In this document: one piece after another, positions 1 through 7,437 of the stretch
Layout of the letters: each line of letters opens with the position of its first letter
How positions within the stretch are numbered: the stretch's first letter is position 1
Assembly (NCBI GenBank): GCA_001603275.1
Contig: LUYM01000011.1
Location: 1-64,000, forward strand
DNA length: 64,000 nucleotides
Reading direction: 5' to 3'
From: Actinomycetales bacterium Actino_02
GTDB taxonomy: Bacteria; Actinomycetota; Actinomycetes; Propionibacteriales; Propionibacteriaceae
Notes under the pieces: model-generated
What the model saw: only the letters and a program-made list of their open reading frames with translations
Databases searched by the model: none
Told to the model about the DNA's origin: nothing
Translations under genes and position numbers: made by a program

Positions 1-715
1 GCGGCGGGCGGACGCTGGCCTGGGCCAGGACCTGGCGGGGGTCGCCGTGAACCAGGCGGCCGTCGCCGGGCAGCCAGATGATCGAGTCGGCGGCCTGCAT
101 CACTCGCTCGAGCCGATGCTCGGCCAGCACCACGGTAAGGCCAACCTCGTGGACCAGGGTCGAGATGGCCGCGAGGACGTCCTGGGCTGCGGTCGGATCC
201 AGCGCCGAGGTCGGCTCGTCCAAAACCAGCACCCGCGGCTGCGCGGCCAGCACGGCTGCGATGGCGACCCGCTGCTGTTGGCCACCGGACAACTCGATCA
301 GCGGACGCCGCCGCAGATCGGCGATCCCCATCAGGTCGAGGGTCTCCTCGACGCGCTTACGCATCGCCACCGGGTCGATGCCGAGCTGCTCCATGCCATA
401 GGCCACCTCGTCCTCGACGGTGTCGGTGACGAAGCCGCGCAGCGGATCCTGGCCGACGTAACCGACCACATCGGCCAGATCGCGGGGGCGGAAGCTGGCG
501 GTGTTCCGGCCGTCGACCAGCACGCGGCCGCGGAGCAGCCCGCCGGTGAAGTGCGGCACCAAGCCGTTGATCGCACCGAGCAGGGTGGACTTGCCCGAGC
601 CGGTGGTGCCGACCACCAGGCACAGGTCGCCTTCGGGCAGGACGAGATCGACCCGGTCGAGTACCGGGCTGGAGGCTTCGGCATAGGTGACCGACACCTG
701 CTCGAAGCGGATCAC
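1..715 (-). CDS. ECF transporter ATP-binding protein EcfA (3' part outside window)
   Basis: ATP-hydrolysing subunit of an energy-coupling-factor importer, working on the cytoplasmic face with the EcfT scaffold encoded just before it. The frame is open off the left edge, so about 238 residues are visible. Residues 36-44 read GTTGSGKST (Walker A), LSGGQQQR (ABC signature) starts at about 142, LVLDEPTSALDP (Walker B) lies near 160-172, and the AEHR switch histidine is of EcfA type. The GTG start (715-713) overlaps the EcfT stop as GTGA, so the two are translationally coupled. Being downstream of a cobalamin riboswitch, it probably energises corrinoid (less likely cobalt) uptake. No substrate-binding S component is visible; it may lie past the edge, as may a second ATPase or a fused ATPase half. 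Confidence 0.9.
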   Translation of the reverse strand, partial: MIRFEQVSVTYAEASSPVLDRVDLVLPEGDLCLVVGTTGSGKSTLLGAINGLVPHFTGGLLRGRVLVDGRNTASFRPRDLADVVGYVGQDPLRGFVTDTVEDEVAYGMEQLGIDPVAMRKRVEETLDLMGIADLRRRPLIELSGGQQQRVAIAAVLAAQPRVLVLDEPTSALDPTAAQDVLAAISTLVHEVGLTVVLAEHRLERVMQAADSIIWLPGDGRLVHGDPRQVLAQASVRPP

Positions 716-1866
716 TGCCGGACCAACTCCCGATCGACCCGTGGCCGCAGTGAGCGGACCTGGGTGTCGTTGCGCACCGACTCGGTCTGGACGGACGCCC
801 GGGCCCGGCTCAGCGGGATCGGCGCCAAGACCAGGCCGACCACCAGCAGCATCGGCAGGCTCAGCGCCGGCCAGGACAGCGGGTCGGTGGTCGGGAACAG
901 GGCGGACGGATCGAGCAGGCCGGCCAGGGCCGGGCTGAGCGTGTCCGGATTCAGCCAGCCCAAGCTGAGCACGGTCACCGCGGCCAGGGCGCCGCTGCCG
1001 GCGATCAGTGCATCCCGGCCGCGCCAGGGCATCGGCCGGTAGCTGGTCACATGCAGCCGGCGTCCGGCCAGGCGGAGACCGAGGGCTGAGCCGATCAGCC
1101 CGACTACCAGCAGCAGGCAGGCCAGCTGCCAGTAGTCGGTGCTGAGCAGCAGAAAGACCCCGATGGTGGCGGCCATCGAGGAGCTCAACATCAGCGGCAG
1201 AGTGCCCTTGGTGGGCAAGCCGCGGGTACGGGCGAAGCCTCGGGATTCCATGCCGGCTGCCAGTGACATCGATCGGTCGATGGCATCGGCCAGCACCGGC
1301 ATGGCGATCGTCGCCAGCGCCTTGAGGTTGGTCGAGGAGTCGCCGCGCAGTCGCCGGGCCCTGCGGACGCGCTGGACGCTCTCGATCAGCTGTGGAGCCA
1401 CGCTGAGCGCGATCACCACGGCTACGGATGCTTCATACAGGGCGGCGGGCACCGATCGCAGCGCCTGGCGCGGATTGGCCAGGGCGTTGGCCGCCCCGAT
1501 GGCCAGCAGCATCACGGCCAGCCGCAATGCGTCATACAGGGTGCCGGTGAGGGCTTCGGCGGTGACGGTGCCGCCCAGCTGAATGCCCACTGCCCAATCC
1601 GGCAATGGGATCCGAGGCAGTTCGATGATCACCGTCTCGCCGCGTCCGCTGCCCAGCACGATCTGGAAGAGCATCCGCATCCCGATCACGAACGCGCTGA
1701 GCAGCAGGTAGGCCCGGACCGAGCGCGCCCAGGGTGCATCGCTGCGCCGCAACATCACCACGGCAACCATGGCCGTGGCGATCAGGGCAAGCAGCAGCGG
1801 GTTGGTGGTGCCGCTGACGGCGATCCCGATTCCGATCGCCCAACACCACCACGCCCAGGGATGCAC
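712..1866 (-). CDS. ECF transporter transmembrane scaffold EcfT (CbiQ family)
   Basis: Integral-membrane T component coupling ATPases to a substrate-binding S subunit. The 384-residue protein begins with the HPWAWWCWAIG segment typical of actinobacterial EcfT, has about six hydrophobic helices, and carries ESRGFARTR near the middle; an Ala-Arg-Gly-type coupling-helix motif of this kind contacts the ATPases in the family. Its C-terminal half has further membrane spans, making it longer than simple CbiQ. I chose the GTG at 1866 because it follows the upstream stop by 5 nt and AGAGGA lies before it; the longer open frame reads back through the upstream gene. The EcfA gene overlaps its stop. Confidence 0.88.
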   Translation of the reverse strand: MHPWAWWCWAIGIGIAVSGTTNPLLLALIATAMVAVVMLRRSDAPWARSVRAYLLLSAFVIGMRMLFQIVLGSGRGETVIIELPRIPLPDWAVGIQLGGTVTAEALTGTLYDALRLAVMLLAIGAANALANPRQALRSVPAALYEASVAVVIALSVAPQLIESVQRVRRARRLRGDSSTNLKALATIAMPVLADAIDRSMSLAAGMESRGFARTRGLPTKGTLPLMLSSSMAATIGVFLLLSTDYWQLACLLLVVGLIGSALGLRLAGRRLHVTSYRPMPWRGRDALIAGSGALAAVTVLSLGWLNPDTLSPALAGLLDPSALFPTTDPLSWPALSLPMLLVVGLVLAPIPLSRARASVQTESVRNDTQVRSLRPRVDRELVRQ

Positions 1867-1871
1867 TCGGT

Positions 1872-2672
1872 TCAGCGGCGTCGTCCTCTCAGGAGCCACC
1901 AGCCGCCCAGGCCGCCGGCGGCGACCAGGATGGCGACTCCGGCGGCGATGGTGCCGACCGGGGTGCCGGAGGCGGGTGGGGGAGCGATGGCGGACGGCGC
2001 CTCGGCGACTACGGCCGAGACGTCTGTGCTGGGTGCGTCCGCCGTAGCGGAGGTGGCAGTCGCGGTCTGTGCAGGGCTGGGGGTCGGTGTGCTCGCCGCT
2101 GTGGGGGCGCTGCTGCGCGGTGTCGCTGTTGCTGAGGCGGACGTGGTCGCCCGGCTGGTGGCCTTCTTGGTTGGCTGGGTGCTGGCCTTGGTGGGGGTCG
2201 GCGATGGTTCGGCAGCCACCGCGGTTGGTGGGTCGGCCTGGGGTGCGGCCTTGCCTTCGCTCAGTGACTGGTAGCGCCAGCCCTCGGCATTGCCCTGGGC
2301 GGGGTGGTAGTCGTCGGCTCCGAGGTTGGAGTAGTCCCAGGCGGAGTAGCTGCCGTCTGCCTGCCGAGTGGCGTGCCAGTAGGACCAATAGGCCTTATTG
2401 GGGTCGGGGTTGCTCGGCTTTCCGCCGATCTTGGAGATGAAGCCGCCGTCGATCACCACCGAGAACCCGGCGCTGCGCAGCGCCTTCGTGCCGGTGCTGA
2501 AGCTGGTCGCGCACTTGGTGCTGGTACTGCCGAGTGCGCCGTAGTCGACGACCACCCAGACGCCGGTACACGTCACCGCGGCAGGCAGGGGTGCAGCCTG
2601 CGCGGGGACGGCCGCCATCGGGCCGACGGCGATCAGCGCCGCCAGCCCGATGGCGATCAGGTGATGCCTCAC
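1872..2672 (-). CDS. Cell-surface DUF4430 (transcobalamin-like C-terminal) domain protein
   Basis: 266 residues in four parts: a Sec signal peptide (residues 1-26, ending AQA), one DUF4430-type domain (about 33-135, from CTGVWVVVDYG to EGWRYQSL), a long Pro/Thr/Ser/Ala-rich linker (about 140-235), and a C-terminal membrane helix followed by RGRRR. It should sit outside the membrane on a flexible stalk. The domain is plainly homologous to the middle domain of the next upstream protein; DUF4430 resembles the C-terminal lid domain of animal transcobalamin and intrinsic factor. The GTG start overlaps the preceding stop (GTGA). Under the cobalamin riboswitch and before EcfT, it is a good candidate for a corrinoid-handing receptor; the ligand is inferred. 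Confidence 0.8.
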   Translation of the reverse strand: MRHHLIAIGLAALIAVGPMAAVPAQAAPLPAAVTCTGVWVVVDYGALGSTSTKCATSFSTGTKALRSAGFSVVIDGGFISKIGGKPSNPDPNKAYWSYWHATRQADGSYSAWDYSNLGADDYHPAQGNAEGWRYQSLSEGKAAPQADPPTAVAAEPSPTPTKASTQPTKKATSRATTSASATATPRSSAPTAASTPTPSPAQTATATSATADAPSTDVSAVVAEAPSAIAPPPASGTPVGTIAAGVAILVAAGGLGGWWLLRGRRR

Positions 2673-4246
2673 TTAGTGACCTTTGCCGAAGCCAGCGAGG
2701 TCTTGCTGACGGTCTGCAATCCCGCTCCACTGGCCGTGACCTTGACGGTGATCACCTTGTTCAGATCGCTCTTGCTGACCTTGTAGGTGCTCTTGGTGGC
2801 CTTCGAGATGGCCTTCCCGGAGCGGTACCACTGGATGGCCACCTTGTCCGGGGTGGGTGTCCACGTCCCGGGCGTGACCGTCAGCGTCTGGCCGACCTTC
2901 GGGGTGGTGTTGTCGATGGTCGGAGTCGGTGCGTCCGCGTAGCCCCTCGGGGGCTGGATGAACGACGCCGTCTCGGAGTAGCCGCCGTAGTACCAGCCCT
3001 CGACCGAACCCTTGACCGGGTGCGCGTCGGCGGCACCAACCTGGTACGACTCCCAGGCGTTCCAGGTTCCGTCGTCCTTCGGGGCGGCATGCCAGTAGCC
3101 CCAGTACTTCGACCAGCTCGTGTCGATGGTGTACGGGAAGCCCTGCACGCGGTTCACGAAGCCGTCCTTCGCCTCCACGCTGAACCCGGCGCTCTCCAGC
3201 GCCTCCAGACCGGTGGCGTACTTGGTGGCGCAGCGGACGGTCTCCTGGCCGTTGCCGCGGTCGACCACAACCCACACGCCGGTGCAGCTTGCGGTGGCCT
3301 TCGGCAGCGACGGCGGGTTCTTCGGGCACTTGCTGAGGTTCAGTGAGACATCGGACAGCGTCTTGCCGTTGATCAGCCACAGAGCGTCCGCCGTGGCCAT
3401 CAGGTTGCTGGTGCTGCCATCCCGGGTGGAGGCGAAGCCGCCGTCGGCCAGCTGCTTGGTGCCGAGCCAGGCCTTCGCGTCAGCGGACGAGGAGGTCTTG
3501 CCCACCTTGTTCAGCGCAGAGCCGAGCAGGCCGGCCGAGTCCACCGGGGAGTAGTCGTTCGGCCAGGAGCCGTCCTCGAGCTGGGCGCTGAGGGCCCAGT
3601 CGACGGCCAAGTCCAGCTGCGGGGCCAGGTTGCCGACCGCGTCCAGGCCGAGGATGGCCAGTGCCGTGGTGTCCGGGTCGGAGGTGAATCCGCCCATGTC
3701 GTAGCCGAAAGCACCGCTGCTGTCCTGCAGGCTGAGCAGCTTGGTGAGCACGGTGACCGGGGTCGTCGCGTCGGCCCGATCCAGCGCGATCAGGGCCAGG
3801 CTCTGGCTGAAGGCCGAATCGGCCGAGCCGATCCGTCCGTCCTTGGGCAGGCTCTTGGTGACCAGCGAGACCAGGTCGTAGCCGGCGAACTTGCGCGGGT
3901 TCAGGCCCAGCGCCTTCACGGTGATGGCCAGGTTGGCGGCGCGTGCCGGGTTCAGCTTCTTGCTCGGGTAGAGGTACCCCTTGGCGCCCTTCTCCAGTTG
4001 ACTGACCAGGGTGCGCAGCGCGGGCGCATAGGTGCAGTCACCGGACGTGGCCAGCCCCAGCGCCGCGGTGATGGCGGAGCCGACGCTGTCCTTGGGCAGG
4101 TTCTTGACGATGTAGTTGGCGGCCTTGGTGGCGTCGGCGGTGGCGGTCGGCGCGGCCTGCGCAGTCAGTGGGGCGGCGGTGAGGCCGACCAGAGCGACGG
4201 CCACTGCAGACCCGGCAGCCAGCCATCGGCGGAGAGAGTGGAACAC
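2669..4246 (-). CDS. Secreted transcobalamin-like protein: alpha/alpha toroid, DUF4430 and Ig-like domains
   Basis: 525 residues. A signal peptide (1-31, cleavage after AQA) precedes an all-helical repeat region (about 35-315) with prenyltransferase/cyclase-toroid signatures such as QDSSGAFGYD and DPDTTALAILGLDAV. A DUF4430 domain (about 325-430) and a C-terminal Ig-like module (about 440-525, with VGQTLTVTPGTW and IQWYRSGKAI) follow. Helical barrel plus DUF4430 is the arrangement of animal intrinsic factor and transcobalamin, which clamp B12 between the two. Start: GTG at 4246, with GAAAGGAC 4-11 nt before it; upstream in-frame codons lie inside the riboswitch. First gene of the riboswitch-led operon. 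Corrinoid binding is inferred from architecture and regulation. There is no anchor, so it may be released or bound to its anchored neighbour. Confidence 0.82.
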   Translation of the reverse strand: MFHSLRRWLAAGSAVAVALVGLTAAPLTAQAAPTATADATKAANYIVKNLPKDSVGSAITAALGLATSGDCTYAPALRTLVSQLEKGAKGYLYPSKKLNPARAANLAITVKALGLNPRKFAGYDLVSLVTKSLPKDGRIGSADSAFSQSLALIALDRADATTPVTVLTKLLSLQDSSGAFGYDMGGFTSDPDTTALAILGLDAVGNLAPQLDLAVDWALSAQLEDGSWPNDYSPVDSAGLLGSALNKVGKTSSSADAKAWLGTKQLADGGFASTRDGSTSNLMATADALWLINGKTLSDVSLNLSKCPKNPPSLPKATASCTGVWVVVDRGNGQETVRCATKYATGLEALESAGFSVEAKDGFVNRVQGFPYTIDTSWSKYWGYWHAAPKDDGTWNAWESYQVGAADAHPVKGSVEGWYYGGYSETASFIQPPRGYADAPTPTIDNTTPKVGQTLTVTPGTWTPTPDKVAIQWYRSGKAISKATKSTYKVSKSDLNKVITVKVTASGAGLQTVSKTSLASAKVTK

Positions 4247-4250
4247 CTGA

Positions 4251-4281
4251 GAGTCCTTTCGCGCGGGGCAAATGAGGACTC
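4251..4281 (-). promoter_or_regulatory. Shine-Dalgarno-sequestering hairpin of the riboswitch
   Basis: On the minus strand GAGTCCT (4281-4275) is exactly complementary to AGGACTC (4257-4251), which contains the AGGA ribosome-binding site of the gene starting at 4246. This gives a simple expression platform in which ligand binding would hide the site and stop translation. The pairing is seen directly; the switching direction is inferred from cobalamin riboswitches in general. Confidence 0.6.
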
Positions 4282-4344
4282 CGGCCCACGAAAGGCGCGT
4301 CCGGCTCACCCCGCATGCCTCGACGGGTTGATGTTGAGCCAAAA

Positions 4345-4450
4345 CCAGGCGGGCATTCCGACTTGGCCGGTCAAAGCCGGCGTCACGGCTGCGGGTCAGT
4401 CCCGGATTCTCACCGGGTTCCCCCACGTTGGTTCAGGTGGTGAAACCTTA
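4345..4450 (-). promoter_or_regulatory. Cobalamin riboswitch aptamer
   Basis: Read on the minus strand, 4420-4380 carries the B12-box pattern GAACCCGGTGAGAATCCGGG followed by ACTGACCCGCAGCCGTGA. About 15 nt further, 4364-4345 reads AAGTCGGAATGCCCGCCTGG, the usual 3' closing segment. The 5' flank (4450-4421) provides the outer pairing arm. It lies 100 nt before the first gene of the transcobalamin-like/ECF operon, so cobalamin should repress that operon. Confidence 0.92.
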
Positions 4451-4480
4451 GCCCAGATCTGTCCCGGTGCCGAGTGAGGC

Positions 4481-4513
4481 AGACAAAACGGGCACCGGCG
4501 AACCGGTGCCCGT
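4481..4513 (-). terminator. Intrinsic terminator after the small helical protein gene
   Basis: An 11-bp perfect stem (4488-4498 with 4503-4513) is closed on the minus strand by a UUCG tetraloop and followed by TTTTG. It lies 20 nt past the stop at 4533 and insulates the riboswitch operon from read-through. Confidence 0.8.
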
Positions 4514-4532
4514 CTCAGGTGGTGAGGGTGGG

Positions 4533-4835
4533 TTAGGACTGCGGTTTGTCCTCGCCATCGATCAGTCCCTTGATGGCGTTGGTGGCCTCATCGGCCGCCT
4601 TCTTGGCATTCTCGGGGAAGTCCGCGGCGAAGTCCTTGACTGCCGTGCTGGCGTCGTCTGCGAACTTCTTCGCATTCTCCGGGAGGTCTCCGGCCAGGTC
4701 CTTGGCCTTATCGACTGCCTCACCGGTGAATTCCTTGGCCTTGTCGAAGGCGTCTTCGGCGAAGTCGCCGGCCTTCCCGCCGAACTCCTTGGCCTTGTTG
4801 ATCAGGCCTCCCAGGAAGCCTTCGGTGTCACTCAT
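4533..4835 (-). CDS. Small amphipathic-helix repeat protein
   Basis: 100 residues with no signal peptide or membrane span, very rich in Lys, Ala, Asp and Phe. From residue 12 to 90 it is a run of degenerate 11-residue units (KAKEFGGKAGD, KAKEFTGEAVD, KAKDLAGDLPE, two related ENAKK units) that would form a long amphipathic helix, as in LEA-like or apolipoprotein-like proteins. GAGGTG precedes the ATG at 4835. It stands alone with its own terminator. Function unknown; membrane-surface or stress-protective binding would fit the composition but is a guess. Confidence 0.7.
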   Translation of the reverse strand: MSDTEGFLGGLINKAKEFGGKAGDFAEDAFDKAKEFTGEAVDKAKDLAGDLPENAKKFADDASTAVKDFAADFPENAKKAADEATNAIKGLIDGEDKPQS

Positions 4836-4875
4836 GCCGCACCTCAATTCGTGATGTGGAGAATCTAGCCCAATT

Positions 4876-5472
4876 CTAGGCGGTGCGGCGAACCTCCAGA
4901 AGACGGAAGCCCTTCGCACTGCCGATCCGTTGGCAGCGGAAGCCGGACTCAATCAGCCAGGTGTGCAGCGAATCGGCGCCGAGGTTGCGTCCGACCACCA
5001 GGACGGCGCGTCCGTTTGGGGTCAGCCGGGGCAGCCAGGTGAGGAGCAGCTCGTGCAGGGCCTGCTTGCCGATCCGGATCGGCGGGTTCGACCAGATCTC
5101 GTCGTAGCGGACGTCCGGATCGACCTGCTCGGGCAGCAGCGGATGCACCCGGTCGGCGACCTCATGCAGCTTCGCATTGGTTGCGGTCAGGGCGAGGGCG
5201 CGTTCGTTGACGTCCACCGCGTCCACCTCAACCCTGGGGACGGCGCTGGCCAGGGCGATCGCCAAGACGCCGTAGCCGCAGCCGAGATCCAGGGCGCGGG
5301 TGGCATTGCCGGGCGGAATCACCTCGCGCAGCAGAACGGCGGTGCCCTGGTCGAGGCCGTCGTAGGAGAAGACGCCGTCGGCTGTGGTGAACTCCCAGTC
5401 GGTGTCCCAGAAGTGGGCCGTGATCTGGCGGCGGTGCTCCGGCGTGGTCGGAGTCTGGAAGTAGTGGCTCAT
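4876..5472 (-). CDS. Class I SAM methyltransferase, RsmC/RlmG-like (MTS domain)
   Basis: 198 residues forming one methyltransferase domain. LDLGCGYGVLAIAL (about 62-75) is the SAM-binding motif I; DAVDVNERALALT follows; WSNPPIRIGK (about 129-138) is the NPP active-site motif of N2-guanine rRNA methyltransferases such as RsmC. Length matches the single-domain actinobacterial members rather than the two-domain E. coli RsmC. It is the third gene of trmB-truA-this gene, with ATGA overlap to truA, so an RNA substrate is likely; the modified base cannot be fixed from sequence. Confidence 0.82.
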   Translation of the reverse strand: MSHYFQTPTTPEHRRQITAHFWDTDWEFTTADGVFSYDGLDQGTAVLLREVIPPGNATRALDLGCGYGVLAIALASAVPRVEVDAVDVNERALALTATNAKLHEVADRVHPLLPEQVDPDVRYDEIWSNPPIRIGKQALHELLLTWLPRLTPNGRAVLVVGRNLGADSLHTWLIESGFRCQRIGSAKGFRLLEVRRTA

Positions 5473-6281
5473 CGGTCCTCCAAGCTGCGGCGGGCCTTCG
5501 CCTCGACCACTCGTGCGGCCAGCTCATCATCGCTGGGGTAGCCGACCTGCTCCAGAGTCAGGCCGTTGGCCGGCATCACCGGCACCTCGCAGCTGCGCTG
5601 CTCAGCGGACAGCAGGCCGGCCAGCCAGTCGGGGCTGCGCCGTCCGGTGGCCACCTCCACCAGGGCGCCGGTGAGAGAGCGGACCATCGAGTGGCAGAAG
5701 GCGTCGGCGCGGACGTGCAACTCCACTCGTCCATCCGGCAGTCGGTGGGCGGCCAGTTGCTGCAACTGCCGGACGCTGGTGGCACCCTCGCGGAATCGGC
5801 AGAAGGCGACGAAGTCGTGCAGGCCGAGCAGTGGCTGGGCGGCCCGGTTGAGCAGCTCGAGGTCGAGTGGCCGGGTGATCCGGGCTGTGGTGAGCCGGTC
5901 CAACGGGTCGAGGTCGGTGTCGGCGAGCCGATAGACGTAGTGCCGCCAGATCGCGGCGAACCGGGCGTCGAAGCCGTCCGGGGCGATCGAGACGCGCCGG
6001 ACCACCAGATCCTCGGGCAGGGCGCCTCGCAGCCGCCGCTGCAGGGTGGCCACCACCTGCTCGGGATCGGGCAGGTCGAGATCGAGGTGGGCCACTTGGC
6101 CGCGGGCGTGCACTCCGGCGTCGGTGCGGCCGGCGCAGGTGAGTTCGGGTGCCTCAGGCAGCCGCAGCACCCGGCCGATCCAGGTCTCCAGCTCGCCCTG
6201 GACGGTGCGCAGCCCGGGTTGGCCCGCCCAGCCGTGGAAGCCGGTGCCGTCGTAGCCGATGTCGAGGCGATAGCGGGTCAT
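5469..6281 (-). CDS. truA: tRNA pseudouridine(38-40) synthase TruA
   Basis: 270 residues. Isomerises uridines 38-40 of the anticodon arm to pseudouridine. The N-terminus RYRLDIGYDGTGFHGWAGQ is the TruA opening, and CAGRTDAGVHARGQ (about 50-63) contains the catalytic aspartate. GLHDFVAFCR and the late VRSLTGALVEVATGRR segment are also family-typical. ATG at 6281 overlaps the trmB stop as ATGA; the longer upstream frame lies in trmB. Co-transcribed with trmB and the following methyltransferase. Confidence 0.96.
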   Translation of the reverse strand: MTRYRLDIGYDGTGFHGWAGQPGLRTVQGELETWIGRVLRLPEAPELTCAGRTDAGVHARGQVAHLDLDLPDPEQVVATLQRRLRGALPEDLVVRRVSIAPDGFDARFAAIWRHYVYRLADTDLDPLDRLTTARITRPLDLELLNRAAQPLLGLHDFVAFCRFREGATSVRQLQQLAAHRLPDGRVELHVRADAFCHSMVRSLTGALVEVATGRRSPDWLAGLLSAEQRSCEVPVMPANGLTLEQVGYPSDDELAARVVEAKARRSLEDR

Positions 6282-6982
6282 CGTCGGTAGCTCAGGTCGA
6301 AGATCTCGCGGCCGGCCGTGCGTCCGCGCTGCTCGTACTTGGTGACTGGACGCAGCTCCCAGCGCGGCGCCCAGCCGTCGTGCTCGTTGACCAGGCTCGG
6401 CTCGGCGTCCAGCACTTCGCGCATGGCCTCGGCGTAGTCGGCCCAGTCGGTGGCCAGCCGCCAACGCCCGCCGGGGACCAGCCGCGAGCCGACGATTGCG
6501 GCGAACTCCGGGCTGACCAGGCGCCGCTTGTGGTGGCGGGCCTTGTGCCATGGGTCGGGAAAGAACGTCCACAGCTCGCTGATCGAGGCCGGTTCAAAGA
6601 CGGCGGTCAGGGCTTGGGCGCCGTCGGCGATCACCAACCGGACGTTGCCGACGCCGTGCCGGGCCAGTCGGCCCAGGGTGGACGCCACGGCGGGGGTGTA
6701 CACCTCGAAGGCGATTACGTTGGCCTGGGGGTGCGCCTCGGCCAGAGCGGTGACCGCGTGGCCGGTGCCCGAGCCGATCTCGACCAACAGTGGCGCTTCG
6801 CGTCCGAAGACGCCGGACCAGTCGATCTGCGCATCAGTGGCGATCGAGGTGACCCGCTCGCCGGCCGGCAGTTCGACAACCCAGTCGTCGTGGTAGAGGT
6901 CCCAGGCGCGCTGCTGGGCGGCGTTCATCCGTCCGCTGCGCCGGACGTAGCTGACCACGTCACGGTGGATGCGTTCGGACAT
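6278..6982 (-). CDS. trmB: tRNA (guanine-N7-)-methyltransferase TrmB
   Basis: 234 residues. Methylates N7 of G46 in the tRNA variable loop. VEIGSGTGHAVTALA is the SAM-binding motif, followed by FEVYTPAVAS, the FFPDPWHKARHHKRRL segment characteristic of TrmB, and the C-terminal TKYEQRG. Two in-frame ATGs exist (6991 and 6982). I chose 6982: TAGAAT ends exactly 7 nt before it, neither ATG has a Shine-Dalgarno sequence, and the mRNA then starts at the start codon. First gene of the trmB-truA-methyltransferase operon, divergent from the GntR operon. Confidence 0.95.
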   Translation of the reverse strand: MSERIHRDVVSYVRRSGRMNAAQQRAWDLYHDDWVVELPAGERVTSIATDAQIDWSGVFGREAPLLVEIGSGTGHAVTALAEAHPQANVIAFEVYTPAVASTLGRLARHGVGNVRLVIADGAQALTAVFEPASISELWTFFPDPWHKARHHKRRLVSPEFAAIVGSRLVPGGRWRLATDWADYAEAMREVLDAEPSLVNEHDGWAPRWELRPVTKYEQRGRTAGREIFDLSYRR

Positions 6983-6989
6983 GGCGGTC

Positions 6990-6995
6990 ATTCTA
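6990..6995 (-). promoter_or_regulatory. -10 box of trmB (leaderless)
   Basis: TAGAAT on the minus strand, 7 nt before the ATG at 6982. Confidence 0.6.
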
Positions 6996-7022
6996 GGGTG
7001 GCGGCCTGGTGTGCATACTGTT

Positions 7023-7038
7023 TATAGTGTCTATACAC
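7023..7038 (+). promoter_or_regulatory. Overlapping inverted repeats in front of the GntR/YtrA operon
   Basis: TATAG (7023-7027), TGT, CTATA (7031-7035) is a perfect inverted repeat; GTGT (7027-7030) with ACAC (7035-7038) makes a second, overlapping one. TATAGT also serves as a -10 box. Placed 19 nt before the regulator gene, it is the likely autoregulatory operator (inferred from YtrA-type systems). Confidence 0.55.
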
Positions 7039-7056
7039 AGACGTAGGGAGTCCTTG

Positions 7057-7437
7057 ATGCGGGTCGTCATCTCGAACACGGCGGAGAGCCCGCTGTACGA
7101 GCAGATCGCCGAGCAGGTGAAAGCGGCGATTCTGACTGGTGAGTTGACCGACGGTGACCAGCTCCCGTCGGTGCGCGGGTTGGCCCGCGACCTGCGGATC
7201 AGCGTGATCACCACCAGCCGGGCGTACGCCGAACTGGAGGCGTCCGGCTTCATCACCAATGTGCAGGGCCGCGGTGCCTATGTGCTCCCGATCGACTCAC
7301 AGCTGGTCCGCGAGCAGCTGCTGCGCCAGATCGAGACCGCCCTGGGGCACGCCGTCGATCACGCGCGGCTGGCCGGGCTGGATCGGGCCGACCTGGTGGC
7401 CATGCTCGACGCCCTGATGGCCGAGGAGGCGCACTGA
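7057..7437 (+). CDS. GntR-family regulator, YtrA subfamily
   Basis: 126 residues. A winged-helix DNA-binding domain fills the first 75: SPLYEQIAEQVKAAILTGEL, then LPSVRGLARDLRISVITTSRAY with the recognition helix, then FITNVQGRGAYVL as the wing. Only a short dimerising tail of about 50 residues follows, which defines the YtrA type that controls a linked ABC exporter. GGGAG lies 8 nt before the ATG at 7057, and an upstream in-frame ATG (7009) would overlap the promoter. ATGA overlap with the ABC ATPase gene. Confidence 0.9.
   Translation: MRVVISNTAESPLYEQIAEQVKAAILTGELTDGDQLPSVRGLARDLRISVITTSRAYAELEASGFITNVQGRGAYVLPIDSQLVREQLLRQIETALGHAVDHARLAGLDRADLVAMLDALMAEEAH

Noticed and set aside
4247-4426. 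A longer N-terminus for the transcobalamin-like protein (from 4426)
   Set aside because: Those codons lie in the riboswitch and expression platform; the signal peptide begins at the GTG 4246.
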